A stretch of DNA of 64,000 nt from Astrocystis sublimbata (Eukaryota > Ascomycota > Sordariomycetes > Xylariales > Xylariaceae): the NCBI GenBank assembly GCA_022453515.1, contig JAJNNY010000020.1, forward strand, positions 248,001 to 312,000, given 5' to 3'. The translations under genes and the position numbers were made by a program. Below the pieces are notes generated by a model, which had not been told where the DNA came from, ran no database searches, and saw nothing but the letters and a program-made list of their open reading frames with translations. Below are positions 1-12,400 of this stretch, piece after piece (the first letter of the stretch is position 1; each line of letters begins with the position of its first letter).

Positions 1-2342
1 GTCATCTGCGACGAATCAGGTCCGCAGCTCTAACCGCAACACTACCAAAAGATAGAACGTTATCAACTCGGAGAGTTGACCGTCTGCGTCTGCGGCCATC
101 TTTGTGACACTATCCGTGCACTGGTAATACATGTCTCGCAAAGTGTCCTCTCTGGTAGGCATCAATTGACAATACCTCGCAGTGATTGCCACCACGTAGT
201 TATAGCGAAGTCATCAAGGATCCAGAGTGACGACGATATCGACGACTGCTCTTGCCTTATATTCACTTCTCCCTCTATCAGTATGATACCACTAGTACCA
301 CCATCTTCCTCAAAGAGACTGTTGGTTTCTGTTGATCAACGACTAGGATCTCCGCGTTCCCCTTCGCATCCACGAGAGTTCCCAAAACATGTGGCTTCGT
401 CGACCATCATTCGTTTTCCCGTTGTTGGACGAGTACCACCACCAACTTGCCAAATCCTCAGCTATCGCTATAACAAGAGTAACAGATGTTAGGTCACAAT
501 AGCTACCTAAACATGTCTAGCTCTTGCAACATCTGACCATAATTACAGTCCCGTGACGGCCATTCTCTGCTATCTGTCTGTTTTCGCCCTGGAACACTTT
601 AGACCTGTGCTATTTTGATCTTATGTCATGATTTATTACACTTAAGCCAATGCAACCAAGAATAACTCTATGGATAACGCGTTTCCATGTCATGTATCCA
701 AAACCTCTTAGTAAATGATTTCTCTGGCTAATGAGGGGTGGGACAGTGAAATCAGATTTTGCTCGAGTGCCCGCAGTCAGTCGCTCACGTTCAAATATCT
801 TCGGGAAATAAGCTTGTCCGTAGTATTGGGGAAGTACGACGCTTGAGAGCAGGGAAACCGGTGTGTTCATGGTTTTGAGATCGTACGTAGAGTGATTGAC
901 TGAGTCGGCAGCTAGGTAAGCAGATGCAGGCACGACATCGCCCATCCAACAGATGTAGTGCCACTCGTGAAACATATAAGGGGCATGCAAGTGGTCTCGC
1001 CTCTCTACCTTCCCTAGTGAATTGAAATGATACTGCTGAAGGAAGGTTGTTACTCGTACTGAGTATAAAAGTCGTATGGGAGTATGTTGTAGTTGCTACC
1101 TACACCTACACCGACATATACGCAAAAGAAGAGATTTCCCATAGTTTTGATATTTGAGGCTAGTAGTTAGTAATGATGGCCTCCCTGTCCTTCGAAAACA
1201 AACAATTGATGTGCTCACCGCAGCGGAAAACTAGAGTTGAGATAGGCGAAGGCCTACCTTGCCTCGCAACACCCTCAATCAAAGGGAATAAGGAGAATGG
1301 GCGTGCTCGAGCTTAACATCTTTACTCGGATGCTTGCGGCTGATGCGATTTCCTAGTATCCAAGGTGATAACTGTGATGTGATCAATATACTCGCTCTCA
1401 TGCCCCCGAACCTTGGTTGGCCGCGACTCAAAATGGCTTGCTATCCATCACTTTCACTCAAAATGGTCACGACGGACTATCTACATGTCAGAACGTGTTA
1501 TCACTCAAGCCACGGGCTGTTCAGCAGTGAATGCACGAGTATTCAAATGCAAGTTGACACTGTCTCATAGAACGAGGGTAATCTTCCCGGGCTTGCCCTC
1601 CTCCGAACACGAAGTATTTACAGTACAGTACACGACATGACGCACGCGAGAAGTAAGATAATTGTACTCACAACTCAAATGCATCATTGTTCAAAAGATC
1701 CGGAACCTTTTCCGACGACTCATTATGTGCAACGAAAGAGACACATGGCGATTGTGACTCGTGAGACGCTTGGTAGCAATTGCACCCCTAACCGGAGTCT
1801 AGCACCAGGAATATCGCAGTCTTGCATTCAATCAACCAGTTTATGATCCAATTCTATTCCCACAGATTCTATGCTCACCGAAAAAGAAACACAATCTCAA
1901 TTACCTACTACCTAAGCTAAGCTCCTGTCGCGGTGCAAATTAGCATGTGAGAACTGAGATGCTGCAGCACCTATAAAGGACAACCGTAGCGCTTTTCACA
2001 TTACATTTCAAAACAAACACTTACTTACCTAGGTACCTACCTTACGCAACGACACATCGTGACATGTACTCATTATAGGAAAACATTATTCGCTATATAA
2101 ATATCACTGTTTAGCTCGCACTTAACAGCCGCTTTCCGAATTGCGTTGCTCTCGTAGCAAGCCAAGGCATCTAATACTAAGGAGCTACCCTTAACCCGCC
2201 CTAAAGGAATCAACTATGGAAAAGAGATGCTTACCTACCTAATCAGCCCGAATAAAACTTATTTATGTTAGATACCAAGAAGAATTGATTCCTCCCTGAA
2301 AGAAAAGATCAAAAAGGAGGGGAACAGTTGGAAGCAAAAGTT
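1..2342. other. Intergenic stretch, no gene supported
   Basis: I see no convincing coding region. Open frames on both strands are short, lack domain-like composition and overlap each other. The stretch holds scattered copies of the CCTA/TAGG motif typical of the left part of the window, for example around 2020-2045 and 2230. Confidence 0.6.
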
Positions 2343-2439
2343 TGGACGAACGGGGATTTGAACCCCGGACCCTTCGCAAGCTTCGGACCTTTGACGGTCG
2401 CAATGCAAAGCGAATATCATACCCCTAGACCATTCGCCC
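2343..2439 (-). tRNA. tRNA-Ala (anticodon TGC) with a 25-nt intron
   Basis: On the minus strand the acceptor arm GGGCGAA pairs over all seven positions with TTCGTCC, followed by discriminator A. The T arm is a perfect CGGGG/CCCCG stem with loop TTCAAAT. The anticodon stem TTCGC/GCGAA encloses a 32-nt segment, which fits a 7-nt loop (TT-TGC-A-T) plus a 25-nt intron one base 3' of the anticodon, the standard eukaryotic nuclear position. The G3-U70 wobble pair, the known identity element of alanine tRNA, is present and supports the Ala call. The D arm is short (GTC/GAT). The gene stands alone. Confidence 0.9.
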
Positions 2440-3621
2440 CTCATACATTCGGAGTGTTATCATACTGTACAAGTTCAAGGAATCAGACTCTATTATATAG
2501 GCGGTATCAAGTAGCCCTTGATCCTACCTTTCCCTTGCCTATATATAAGTAAACTTTTCCTCTCTTAGTGCTGGTTATTCTTCCACCATAAGTACTTACC
2601 TATTTCAAGTACCTAAATCAACCAACCCCTTCCCTTCACACTTGCTCGCATCAACCAGCACCGCCCCCATTTCCTTTTCCTTTCCACCCTCAAGAAAAAT
2701 AAGCAAGGACTTCACTCCAGACTTCAACATTGCAATGCCCACTCGTTATTCACACGATCTAGGTAGATGCACACACATAATGAATAATAGATACTAGATA
2801 GCTAGAGCAAGATTTCTATATTAAGCAATAGGTTTCAATTTGCTAGTGCCGGTGACATATTATATGAGCAGGAGGAAAAAAATTACACAGTAAGGCATAC
2901 AGATACATACACACACGTACACAGAGAGAAATGCCCCCCTGCCCCCCTGCCCCCTCCCCTCACCTCCCTCGTGTTCCTGTACGAATGGCACTCCTGGTAT
3001 ATATGTCCACACGCGGAAAAACAAAGAAGGGAGTAAACAATCAAGCCGACTCGGAAGAGACGGAAAGAGTGAGATAAAGCCTGCATCCCAAGTTTGCCCG
3101 CTCACCTAAGCACGAATGAAAATAAATACCTAGGAATATAAGAAAGAAAAGGCATAATGCAACTATGATTCACGAAATATAAATATATCTAGATATCGGT
3201 AACAATACACTCAGGATGCCCAGGAACTACCGGAGCAACCTACTTAGGTGAGTATCAATACAAGTGACAACACACATCACACCAATGATCTTAATAATAA
3301 CAATGGTATTAATACTGATAATACTAATGCTACTGCTGTAGGTCAATGTCAATAAACTCCAAACTCCTAAAACCCAGAAACAAACATACCCTAGATACCC
3401 TCCTATCTCTCAGTCTCAGTCTCACTCTCGGGGCAAGGTAGGTAGGTTTACTCATAGACTTACTGCTCACACATTCATCGTTGCACTTACCCCCAGATGA
3501 ATGTCTTGATGAATGCATACCTAGATAATAGATGCAGCTCGTTCGTCATGTGCAGATGGACAAGTACCTACTTACCTATGTAGGTAGGTTGGTATGTAGA
3601 TGCGTTTTCACATCATATCAT
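2440..3621. other. Intergenic stretch with C-rich and TAGG repeats
   Basis: No gene is supported. There is a C-rich low-complexity patch near 2934-2965 and CCTA/TAGG clusters near 3430-3450 and 3565-3600. The right end is the 3' flank of the large minus-strand gene. Confidence 0.55.
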
Positions 3622-5982
3622 CTACATCCTCCCCTGAAAGCCCCCCAACTGCGTAACATCGGACGCCGCACCCGCCGTAGGAGGCACATTCGTATTACCC
3701 GGACGCCTACTGCGACTCTCACGATGGTTAGCATCACGACTCTGACTCTGACTCTGACTCTGATGGCTCGCACGTCTCCTCTCCTCAGCAGCCTGATGCG
3801 CAGCAAGTCTCTCCGTACTCAGCGGAGCGCCCGACATAGACGCAACACTATACCTGTCCGGCCCACCACGTCTACCACCATTACCGTCCCTATTGCCGTT
3901 GCCGCGACTGTCCCTATTGCCGTTACCATGATCATGCGGATTATCAAACAAACTAAGCGCCGACGAGATACTCCGTCCATCATACACCGAGCTCGTAGGA
4001 CGCGTAGCAGGGCGCGGATTGCCGATACTTAGATCGTTATTCCGGTTTGAAGAGGAAGATGCAGGCGCGTAGCTGTTGCGCCGAGTCCGAGTACTTGCCC
4101 TCTTCTCCCTCTCCTTACCCTTCCCCTTATCCCCAGCATCATCAGCCTCAGCCTCACTATCCGCATACCGAGGCTTAAACCTCTCTTTCAAATAATTCGC
4201 CCTTTGCTGTTCCGCCGAGGCCTCCACCTTCTCCTTCGTCTTCCCCTTCGACTTCGAAGCATCCTGTTTCTTTTCCTGTCCCGCAAAGACCTTCCGATTT
4301 GGCCCCTTATTATCGCGCGCCGTAGGGGGATACCGTTCTTTCCGTCCGGGACTGAGACCAGTACCAGTACCACTTGGCGGAGCCGGCCAATTGACCGAGG
4401 ACGCATCGAACTCTCCCTCTCCCTCTTTTCCCTTTCCCTTCCCCTTTCCCTTTTTCGACGCTAGGCTCGGCTCCACCGTATACACCGAGCAATTCGTCCA
4501 CTCGCTCGCCACCGTCTTGCGACTGCTATTATCAACAACACCATTAGCATTAGCATTCGCAGGCCACGTCCCGCGTCTCCCACCGCTACTGCCCCTGTTA
4601 CCATCTTGGCCAACATTCAGCAGCGGCGGCACAGCAGACGACGCAATATCACCCGAGCTAGCAATCCCATAAGGGCGAAAAGCAGGATGCACCATAGACA
4701 CAACAGATCTACAATCACGCAGCTGGGCCCCATCCTCCTGCTCCCCCGGGAGATCCAAGCTTGACTCAGCAATAATATTACTCCACCAGCTCTGCACCTT
4801 AGCTCTCCCATGTTCTTCGTCCTCGTAATCGCGTTCATCATCTTCGTTGCCTTCATCATCCTCAAAATCGTAGCGACCTCCAGGAGCTTTATTGCCGTTA
4901 GACGCCCCAGGAACTTCGCCTGGCTTCCTGCCGCTGCTATCCCCATGCAACTCAGGCACAGGAAGTCTCGGACCAGGGGGCAACTTATGCGCCACCGCCT
5001 GCGCGACGTTGACTTCCGAGAACCCAGACAGGCTATCAGGCCGGTAGATGCTCCGCGCCGGATTCATATCCACGTTCTGCATGCCCGCCGACAGTCGATG
5101 CAGTTCCGCGCTATCCTTGTCCGCCAGCGCGACGGGGATTCCATCTCTCGTGCGTCTCCGATGGCCTACCACCGGCTTTATCACATCTCCCGACTTCGTC
5201 CTCTGGAGCTCGCTATACGTCGCCCGTCTCGTATTCTGCTCCGCTTTCCACTTATCGATCTGCGGTCTGGCTCTCCTTAGATCAGTGAGCACAGCCTCGC
5301 TCAGGCCCCTGCATTCCTCCGGCCTGTCGACTACTTCCTCGTGTTTCCGCAGGTGGTCGATCCAGGCTTCCACCACGCGATACAGACGCGGTTTCTTGCC
5401 GCCGGGTTTATCTCGCCGTCGCTCCATGCGGTTCAGCAGGGCCGTCCTGAGGTCCGCTAGCGCACGACCGCTGGCGCCGACAGCCGCCAGACAACATGCT
5501 TCACACGCTGATCGCACATACACATGGTGACCATCAAATGGGGCCGCGCCGTAGATCTGGTGGAAGAGCTGGGGCTCCGTCCACAGTGCCGCAATGGAGT
5601 CGAGACGGCCGATATACGCCGATATTTCCGGCTCATGCGCTCTGCCGGGCCATGTGCGTAGTGTATCCGTGTACACGGTGACTTCGTACGCGAGGCCGAT
5701 GAAGAGTCTGCGGATCAGGTAAGGGTTGAGGGCGGAATGGGTCTCACAGAGTATGGCGCGCGGGTCGACGAGGTTCGGATCGATGCCTTCGACGATCTTC
5801 GTCGCCAGGCGCTTGAACACGTTCGACCTGAGCAATTCTTTGGGGAGATTTTTTATCTTCGCTTCCTGCCTCTGCAGCCATCGTCTAGATGGTATGGCGA
5901 TCCCGTACTCGGGACGGCGGGCAAGCACGGCAGTGATGCGGACGACTTCGTCGTCCGACAAGTCTTGGATTCGGGTATTCAT
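3622..5982 (-). CDS. Uncharacterised fungal protein, 786 aa, ordered N-terminus and disordered C-terminus
   Basis: This is a single open frame of 786 codons, unbroken, so probably intronless. The first ~270 residues look folded: they are rich in hydrophobic residues and aromatics, with a short cluster of Cys (SACEACCLAAVG). I know similar N-terminal regions from conserved hypothetical proteins of Ascomycota, but no function. From about residue 330 on the protein is low complexity: acidic EDDE tracts near 385-405, KGKGKG tracts, many Arg/Asn/Gly, and an SQSQSQSQ run near the C-terminus, all pointing to disorder. The antisense frames are mirror shadows of this biased composition. The gene lies alone, tail-to-head upstream of nothing obvious. 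I do not recognise a catalytic motif. Confidence 0.8.
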   Translation of the reverse strand: MNTRIQDLSDDEVVRITAVLARRPEYGIAIPSRRWLQRQEAKIKNLPKELLRSNVFKRLATKIVEGIDPNLVDPRAILCETHSALNPYLIRRLFIGLAYEVTVYTDTLRTWPGRAHEPEISAYIGRLDSIAALWTEPQLFHQIYGAAPFDGHHVYVRSACEACCLAAVGASGRALADLRTALLNRMERRRDKPGGKKPRLYRVVEAWIDHLRKHEEVVDRPEECRGLSEAVLTDLRRARPQIDKWKAEQNTRRATYSELQRTKSGDVIKPVVGHRRRTRDGIPVALADKDSAELHRLSAGMQNVDMNPARSIYRPDSLSGFSEVNVAQAVAHKLPPGPRLPVPELHGDSSGRKPGEVPGASNGNKAPGGRYDFEDDEGNEDDERDYEDEEHGRAKVQSWWSNIIAESSLDLPGEQEDGAQLRDCRSVVSMVHPAFRPYGIASSGDIASSAVPPLLNVGQDGNRGSSGGRRGTWPANANANGVVDNSSRKTVASEWTNCSVYTVEPSLASKKGKGKGKGKEGEGEFDASSVNWPAPPSGTGTGLSPGRKERYPPTARDNKGPNRKVFAGQEKKQDASKSKGKTKEKVEASAEQQRANYLKERFKPRYADSEAEADDAGDKGKGKEREKRASTRTRRNSYAPASSSSNRNNDLSIGNPRPATRPTSSVYDGRSISSALSLFDNPHDHGNGNRDSRGNGNRDGNGGRRGGPDRYSVASMSGAPLSTERLAAHQAAEERRRASHQSQSQSQSRDANHRESRSRRPGNTNVPPTAGAASDVTQLGGFQGRM

Positions 5983-6861
5983 GAAGGAAGTCCAGGTAAC
6001 CGAGACACTAGTAGTTTTCGTAAAGAGTTGTCTGAGTCAAATGATATGGCTTCCAAAAATAACATTGCAATTGGCTAGGCTGGCGAGTCAATTATACGTA
6101 GGTAGCCGCGCTGGAATAAAGCTATCAATGAAAGCTGGGAGATTGTAGAATCAGCTCGATTTGCGCCTTTCATATACCTCGATCCCTCTTGAACAAATAA
6201 ACAATAGGTCTTCTCCATAATTCGAATGCTTTGTAACAACCATCGAGTTCGATAACAATGTGATAATATTCTTTGTCCGAGTTTTGGGCATTGTGTACTT
6301 AGTAGTTGCTCGTTTCTAAACCCCTGAAGCGTTACTTTAGGGGTCCAAATCGTTGCCAAGCCGAGGGACAACAGAACAATGGCAGACAAGTGCAGAATCT
6401 GTTAGATAAGAGTATTGTTAGCTTCAGTCTAATGGGGAGATATACTGACCAGAAGAGACCAGAATTGCTTCGTCGACTGCTAAGTAGTTGCGTCCGATAT
6501 CTGACGCAGTCATCAGTTACCAGAAAACGAGACACGAGAGTCTATCGGTAAGCGTCGGTCCATTCATCAATCACGGCAAGGTTGCCTGGGGGGCAAGGTT
6601 TATATTTAGGTCATCTTGTACGTTCATGCCCTTCATCATGAATGTCCTTGGGCATATTTCTCTATAAGAAATGACTGCACTCTTGGATACATCCGCCTAA
6701 TGCTAGTCAAAAACGCCGTTTGGGTATCACCCTGCATGCACGCTAATAAAGATTTTGATCATTATAGCCGCACCATATGTATATCATATGCCCTGGATCC
6801 CGATGAAATGTACATGTTTCCTTGCTGAAAAAAACCAACAAGTGGAGTGTTTCGATGTCCA
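5983..6861. other. Intergenic stretch between the 786-aa gene and the LAMMER kinase
   Basis: Nothing coding is supported. It should hold the promoter of the minus-strand 786-aa gene (right of 5982) and the 3' flank of the kinase gene. Confidence 0.55.
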
Positions 6862-9412
6862 CTATACTGCGACTGGCGCCCGGGACGTGTGGTAGTCGCT
6901 GTCTCTCATACGTTCTAGCCGTATCTTCAGAGCCTCGGTTCCATCGTCGGGGATGGCATTTTCTCGGAACCACGGATGTGCCAGAGCCTGGCGAGCTGTG
7001 ATTCGTTTCGCTGGGTCATAGACGAAAATCTTTTGCAGAAGATCCAAGAATAGCCGCAGGAAAGGGCTAGTTATGGGGATGATATCCTGCTACTGTGTTA
7101 GATTGCTTTCAACTCGCCTCTCAAGTAGGACATAGGTATCACGTACACTTAAACGTTTCATGTTCCTAACGAACCGTCGCGAAGCCCTAGTGGTTTCGGT
7201 CGTAGGGTAATCCAGTTTCGAGCGTTTGAAATATCTGGTTGCTTTGTTAGGGCGCCTGCGCTGGTGCAATGATCGTTCAAAGACGTACTTAGCAGGAGAA
7301 TTGCTGTTGCTGCGTGATGCGGATTTGTTGACCATCTGGACGAGGTGTGTGTCAATCCGGCTATCGCACACGTTTTCCATCATGGCAAGATGCTCGAGAT
7401 TATCGTGGGTCTGAAATAGGGCATCCCCAGTAAAGAATTCGACAAGAATACATCCTATACTCCAAATATCACAAGGGAATGACCAGCCCAATCCAAGTAT
7501 GATCTCGGGGGCACGATAATGTCGCGTTGAGACGACTGAAGAGTGGTATTCGTCGTCAAATGTGGCCGATCCAAAATCGATCAAGCGAATCTCGGTATCG
7601 AGCAGGACTTTACGCTGCGTGGCTTGCCGGTTCGTTCCGTTGGTCGATGATGGTATCCGCCGGTTGTAAGTGAATGTTTGGTAAGCACTATCACAAAGGA
7701 GAATATTTTCAGGTTTTAGATCGGTATGAATGAGGTTGAGATCGTGGAGGACTAGACAGGCAAAGTTAGTCTGGAATCATGATCGCCGATATTGATGATA
7801 CTCACAAGCAACACTCGTTAGTAGTTGGCGTGCAAAGCTCTGGATCTGACTGTTGGGGAAGGGGACAAAGTTGTTGCCTTTGAGAAAGTCAAAAACACTG
7901 GAGCCGAGCAGGTCCATGACGATGCATATGTGGCCGCGGAAGTCGAAGCAGTCTCGGAGATGAATGCATCTGTTGCGGTTCTCATCATCGTTGGCTTTCA
8001 AGGTCTGGAGTACCCGCAGCTCTATCCGCGAGGCATCGCGGTACTTTTGCACAGCTCGGATGATCTTGATGGCAACGAGCTTATTCCTCCGACGATCCTT
8101 GGCCTCGACTACTTTGCCGAATGTGCCTTGTCCGAGCAACTTCCTTATTTGATCTGTGCAAGTGTTAGAACGGAGTGCGAAAGACTGCGGATATGAAACA
8201 AATAGACTTACACTGGGATGTAAGATCGGCGTCAGGAACCACTATGTAGTGGCCGTCGTCGTCATCGATCTTGACGTTTGTGTGATGTGAACGCTGAGAT
8301 ATGGAGTCAGTGTTTGTTTGGTGTTACGGCAGCACAAAAGGCCGGAAGGGGAAAGGGCCACTCACGTCGTTGACGGTGCGAACGGCCACCTCGCCGCACT
8401 TTTTGATGGGCTTCAGAGGAGGGTGGTACTCGAGGAAACCATCACCAAGGGCCTCAACCTCTCTCCGCTTCGCGTCTTGGGCGATCTGTTGACGGGTCCG
8501 CTTGCGCTTCTGGCCCGTCTGAGGTGCCTCGTATTCATACTGTCCATTAGAGGAAAGGGACGTGGGTGCGGTAGTGTTGTAGGCCGAGGTTGTGCGGTCT
8601 GTGGAAGTAGAGCCACTATTAGACGCGTGTGGAGCGATGGGATTTACCCTGGCATCGTATAGAGACTCGCTGTATACATCATCATCCTTCCTCCGTTTCT
8701 TGGCAACATGACGGGTTGGCGGCTTCTGAGCAGGAACTTGTGCAGCGGTGTCGTTGGTATAGGTCCGAGTGGTGGTGGCAGCAGACTGCTGTGACTCGGG
8801 CTCGGGGGTGTCATCTATGACGATGACCTCCTTGGGTAAGCCATTCTTGTAGAATTGATGCCAATCGGGCTCCTTGGATCTCCGACGCTTCCTCGACTGC
8901 TCTGAGTATGTGGACTGGGACATATTGGGGTGTTGGGCCTCGGAGTGAGGCGTGGAGTGCGTCCTCGCGGAAAGGTTCCTCGCAGGGGCTACCGAGGCGG
9001 CCGCAGCAGCATTTGGATGGTTGTCGCTGGCGGAATAGGGAGGATTGAGTGTGTATGAAGAGGCTGCTGAGGCTGCTGTGGCGTGACGATACTGTTGCTG
9101 GGGTGGCTGGTGCTGATGGGGGTTCTGGTGCTGGTGGTGGTGTTGTTGCGCGGCGTGGTGTCGATTGGCGACGGATGCCGTCGATGCGTTCGAGTTGGGG
9201 TTTGACGGCGTGGGCGTGGGCAGGATGTTATGACCAGTAGCAGAAGCGTTATTGGCACGGTAAGAGGCCGCGTTGGCGGACAGCGTCGAATAGGCTGGGT
9301 AGTGCTGGTGAGTCGAGTGGTGGTGATGGCGGTAATGCGGGTGAGGAGGCAGGGTGGCCGTGGCCGTCGTGGGAGTCGACATGGCGACAGATTCAGATTC
9401 TGACCAGGGCAA
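6862..9412 (-). CDS. lkh1: LAMMER (CLK-type) dual-specificity protein kinase, six exons, 750 aa
   Basis: Exons fitted from splice sites are 9412-8366, 8293-8212, 8153-7806, 7751-7289, 7234-7147 and 7086-6862, giving an in-frame 750-residue protein. Residues 1 to ~345 are disordered (His/Gln/Ser/Thr-rich, with basic [12 protein letters not shown] and RKRRRSK patches that may direct nuclear import). The kinase domain follows: glycine loop LGQGTFGKV, catalytic loop HTDLKPEN (the Thr variant typical of LAMMER kinases), then DFG, the RHYRAPE segment and the family signature EHLAMMENV. The tail after the LAMMER box reads [16 protein letters not shown] and ends in a [14 protein letters not shown] helix. 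Known members phosphorylate SR-type splicing factors and control growth and morphology. An alternative start is the Met codon at 9382, ten codons downstream. Housekeeping gene, probably unrelated to the cluster. Confidence 0.93.
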
Positions 9413-12400
9413 CGGCGTAATTGAATACGTCGTCGTCGCGGAGGCGAGGGAACGGACTTGCTGTCTGATTGCAGGCAGAACGAAGGGGCCTGGTTGACGA
9501 CGGTGTGCTGGGGACAGCAGGAGGAGAGGAGGAGAAGAGAATGAGAAGCGAGTGCGACTAAGCTAGCAGCAAACGGCAGCGATAGCCTTCGGGCGGTGCA
9601 GCGGTGCAGCGAGTGAGCACTGGATGGTACTGTAGGTAAGTAAGTACTGGAGTGAGGTAGAAGTAAGTGCCGTGCGTGCGTGCGTGAGTGACGGCGACGG
9701 TGCCAATTCGCCAGTGTCAGGGCGATGGGGACCGAGTCGGGACGCTCCGTCCAACTTGCCCTTCTCGCTAAAAAGTGAAGTGGCTCGAGTGGCTGTCGAA
9801 TATGTTCCTCTGCGTCAGGGCACTGGGGCACTGGGGCACTGGCTTGTCCCTTTTACAGCGCAGCGAAGCAACTGAAAGCTGAAGCCGACAGTGGACCCGA
9901 TACCTGGGCCAAAAGTACATAGACCCTTGCCCTGGACGTGTGCTGTCTATGTCAATCCCAGCGAGAAATGTGAGATTACAGGCGCTGCGCCAGGCCCTGT
10001 AGCATGTAGGATCGCTGAAGCTGAGGGTGGTCGCAGGCAGCGTGGGCGCTAGCAAAAAGGTAATCAGCGCTGGGAAGTACTGGCTAGCGGCCGGGCACAG
10101 TCGGATATGACGCACCAAAGAAACGCTGGCCAGTAAGCAGCCCGACGTACAATGTAGATCCTCGTCGCTTTCCCAGATGGACGGGATGCAGGCTTTGTGG
10201 AAAAAGCAACGAAATCGAGGTCGAAAGACGAAGAGATCTTTTCTCTCAAGCGAGGTGTTTGCTGCCGCCACTTCTTCTCATAAATAAACAAACCTCGCAA
10301 ACTTGTATTCCGCTGTTGCTGGCACAGTTAATGAGATGTTTTTGTGTGCGAGTGGCACAAAAGTAAGTACTTACATTAGGTATTCACTTCAGGGTTGGTT
10401 TCTAATACGGTGCTGTACCTGATGAGCAGCGAGCGGCCCGTCTGGGTGGCGGCGGCGGGACGGGCTAGCCGAACACAGCTGGGTTCCAGAGTGCACCCAA
10501 ACACCGATGGCCAGGCAGTCCGATGTCTTTGGTAGCCTGTGCTACGATCTGTTCGACATGTATTCGAGATCTGGGAAAAGGGAGCAGAAGCAAAGAGGTG
10601 ATATCGACGTTCAGAATCTCAATCCTCAAATCCAGGACCAGAATTGTAGATTGGACTCGTACCAAGTCGGGGCTGTGGTGGGCGAGGGATTTGATGTGAC
10701 CCAGGCCAACATGCTGGAACGAACCCTCCTAACCCTCCCATTAGGTACTCCCTGCCACCAATGGCCCTGTCAACCCGTCCCCGAGCCTGTCACCTGCCGA
10801 TGGAGTGCCTAGAAGTGGATCTATCCCGTCTAGGTACTCACCTAACGGTAGCACAGATTCCAGTCCTGCCTCCGGTCCTGGCAGTGCAGGTGGGCACTGG
10901 GCACTGTCTTTGTAGGGCTACATGCACCTCTAGAATCGAACCTTTTGCACGCTGCAGATACGCGGGGGGCATCGAAACCTGTCGCTCCCCTACAGCTGCA
11001 GTGGTATTGCAGCGGCAATTGTAGAACAACCTCAGCCAGGAGTTCGGACTGTTTGAACTAAGTCGCAGAGCCGACGCTGCGAGCAATGTGCTGGCACCAG
11101 TGTCGTTCCAATAATGCCCGAATTATCAAGGTGCCGAACACATCGAACACATCCAACCTCGAAGTCACATCATCTTGTCCCTCCTACCTGCCCGTTTCGC
11201 GGTCAGCGTACCTGCTTGGCCTCGCGTCCAAGACTTGGCTTGGCTGGTGACCGTGAATCCCACAGTGTGAACAACTCATTTTCTCCATCTATAGACTGTA
11301 CGAATGTATGACCCGTCGGTGTGAGCGCACAGTCCGAGGATCCGACTGGCCTACGCGAGTTTCACAGTAGGTCTCACTGATTTCAATACCTCGCTCCGAC
11401 TGCCCATCCGGCATTCCACGGTTCCTGTTTATCCCGGATGTTGATGTTTGGTCGTCTCTCGCATGACCCTTTAACCAACATATATTACCTACCTACCTGT
11501 AGGTATTTACACCTAGACGACATAGACATATATTTAGCATACAATCTCTTGCTGGGCGAACCTCACCACGATTGGAGTATGTATATGTGTATCTGTGTGC
11601 TACGAGGGACTGTATACCAGGTGCAGGTGGTATGCGCCATTGTTAGTCCAACAACCGCCCACCGTGGTGCTGGCTGCAATCTCGCTACCTACCTAACTAT
11701 TCTTGTCACAGCCAGCTAGCCCGAGCTGGCATGTTCTCGTCTGTCTTCTCCACCGTCCCCGTTTGAATCATTCGAATCATTCGAATCCGTCCCCAACTCC
11801 TTCGTGCATCACCATGTATAAATAGGTGGCCGGCAAGGGCGCCTCGTTTCGACAGGTCGGATCTACGTTTGTATGTATATAGAATTCCAACAGACCTGAC
11901 ATAACAGACAGAAGATGTTCATCCACTTCACAATCCAACCTCGAGGGTCTCCTGCAGTCGGCGGGGTCCCATTTATACCTTGCGATCCGCCTAGCACTGC
12001 ACCTGTGTGTACGAGTAGGTATCACCAGTTCTTTCACAGACGCATACATAGCCAGAAACATCCCTGTCCTGCATCTCGTTGGCGTGCAGTCGTCGGCCGG
12101 GTTCCAACGTTCGAAAATGGTGTAGAAACGACCCCTCATCTGGTCATTCGCAGCCCACTCGAGCTGCTGGCTCAGGGCGGTGTTTGGCGCTGTTCAGGCA
12201 CACACGCAAGCAGAACTTCCCTCCAGGTCCCGTGAAGAAAGTCCTCGCCCACCCAAAGGTACCGACCTGTCGACCGACCGCAACTAGGTAGTGGGCCGTG
12301 GTTGACGAAGGAATGGACCCTGAAATCTACGCCGTGCTTAAATCTGGTGCCGGTAAGCAAACTCAAGTTTAGTTAGTATACTCTCGACTGGTCCGGCCTG

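Noticed and set aside
610..990. 126-codon minus frame near the left end
   Set aside because: No recognisable domain, no supporting splice structure, isolated in gene-poor DNA.
3532..4032. 166-codon plus frame rich in Arg and Thr
   Set aside because: It lies antisense to the low-complexity C-terminus of the 786-aa gene and has repeat-derived composition.
7370..7410. EHLAMMEN instead of EHLAMMER in the LAMMER box
   Set aside because: The Arg position varies in filamentous-fungal LAMMER kinases that I know, so it does not suggest loss of function.
8989..9831. 280-codon minus frame overlapping the LAMMER kinase start
   Set aside because: Its composition is that of an out-of-frame reading of the His/Pro-rich N-terminal exon; the kinase frame explains the region.
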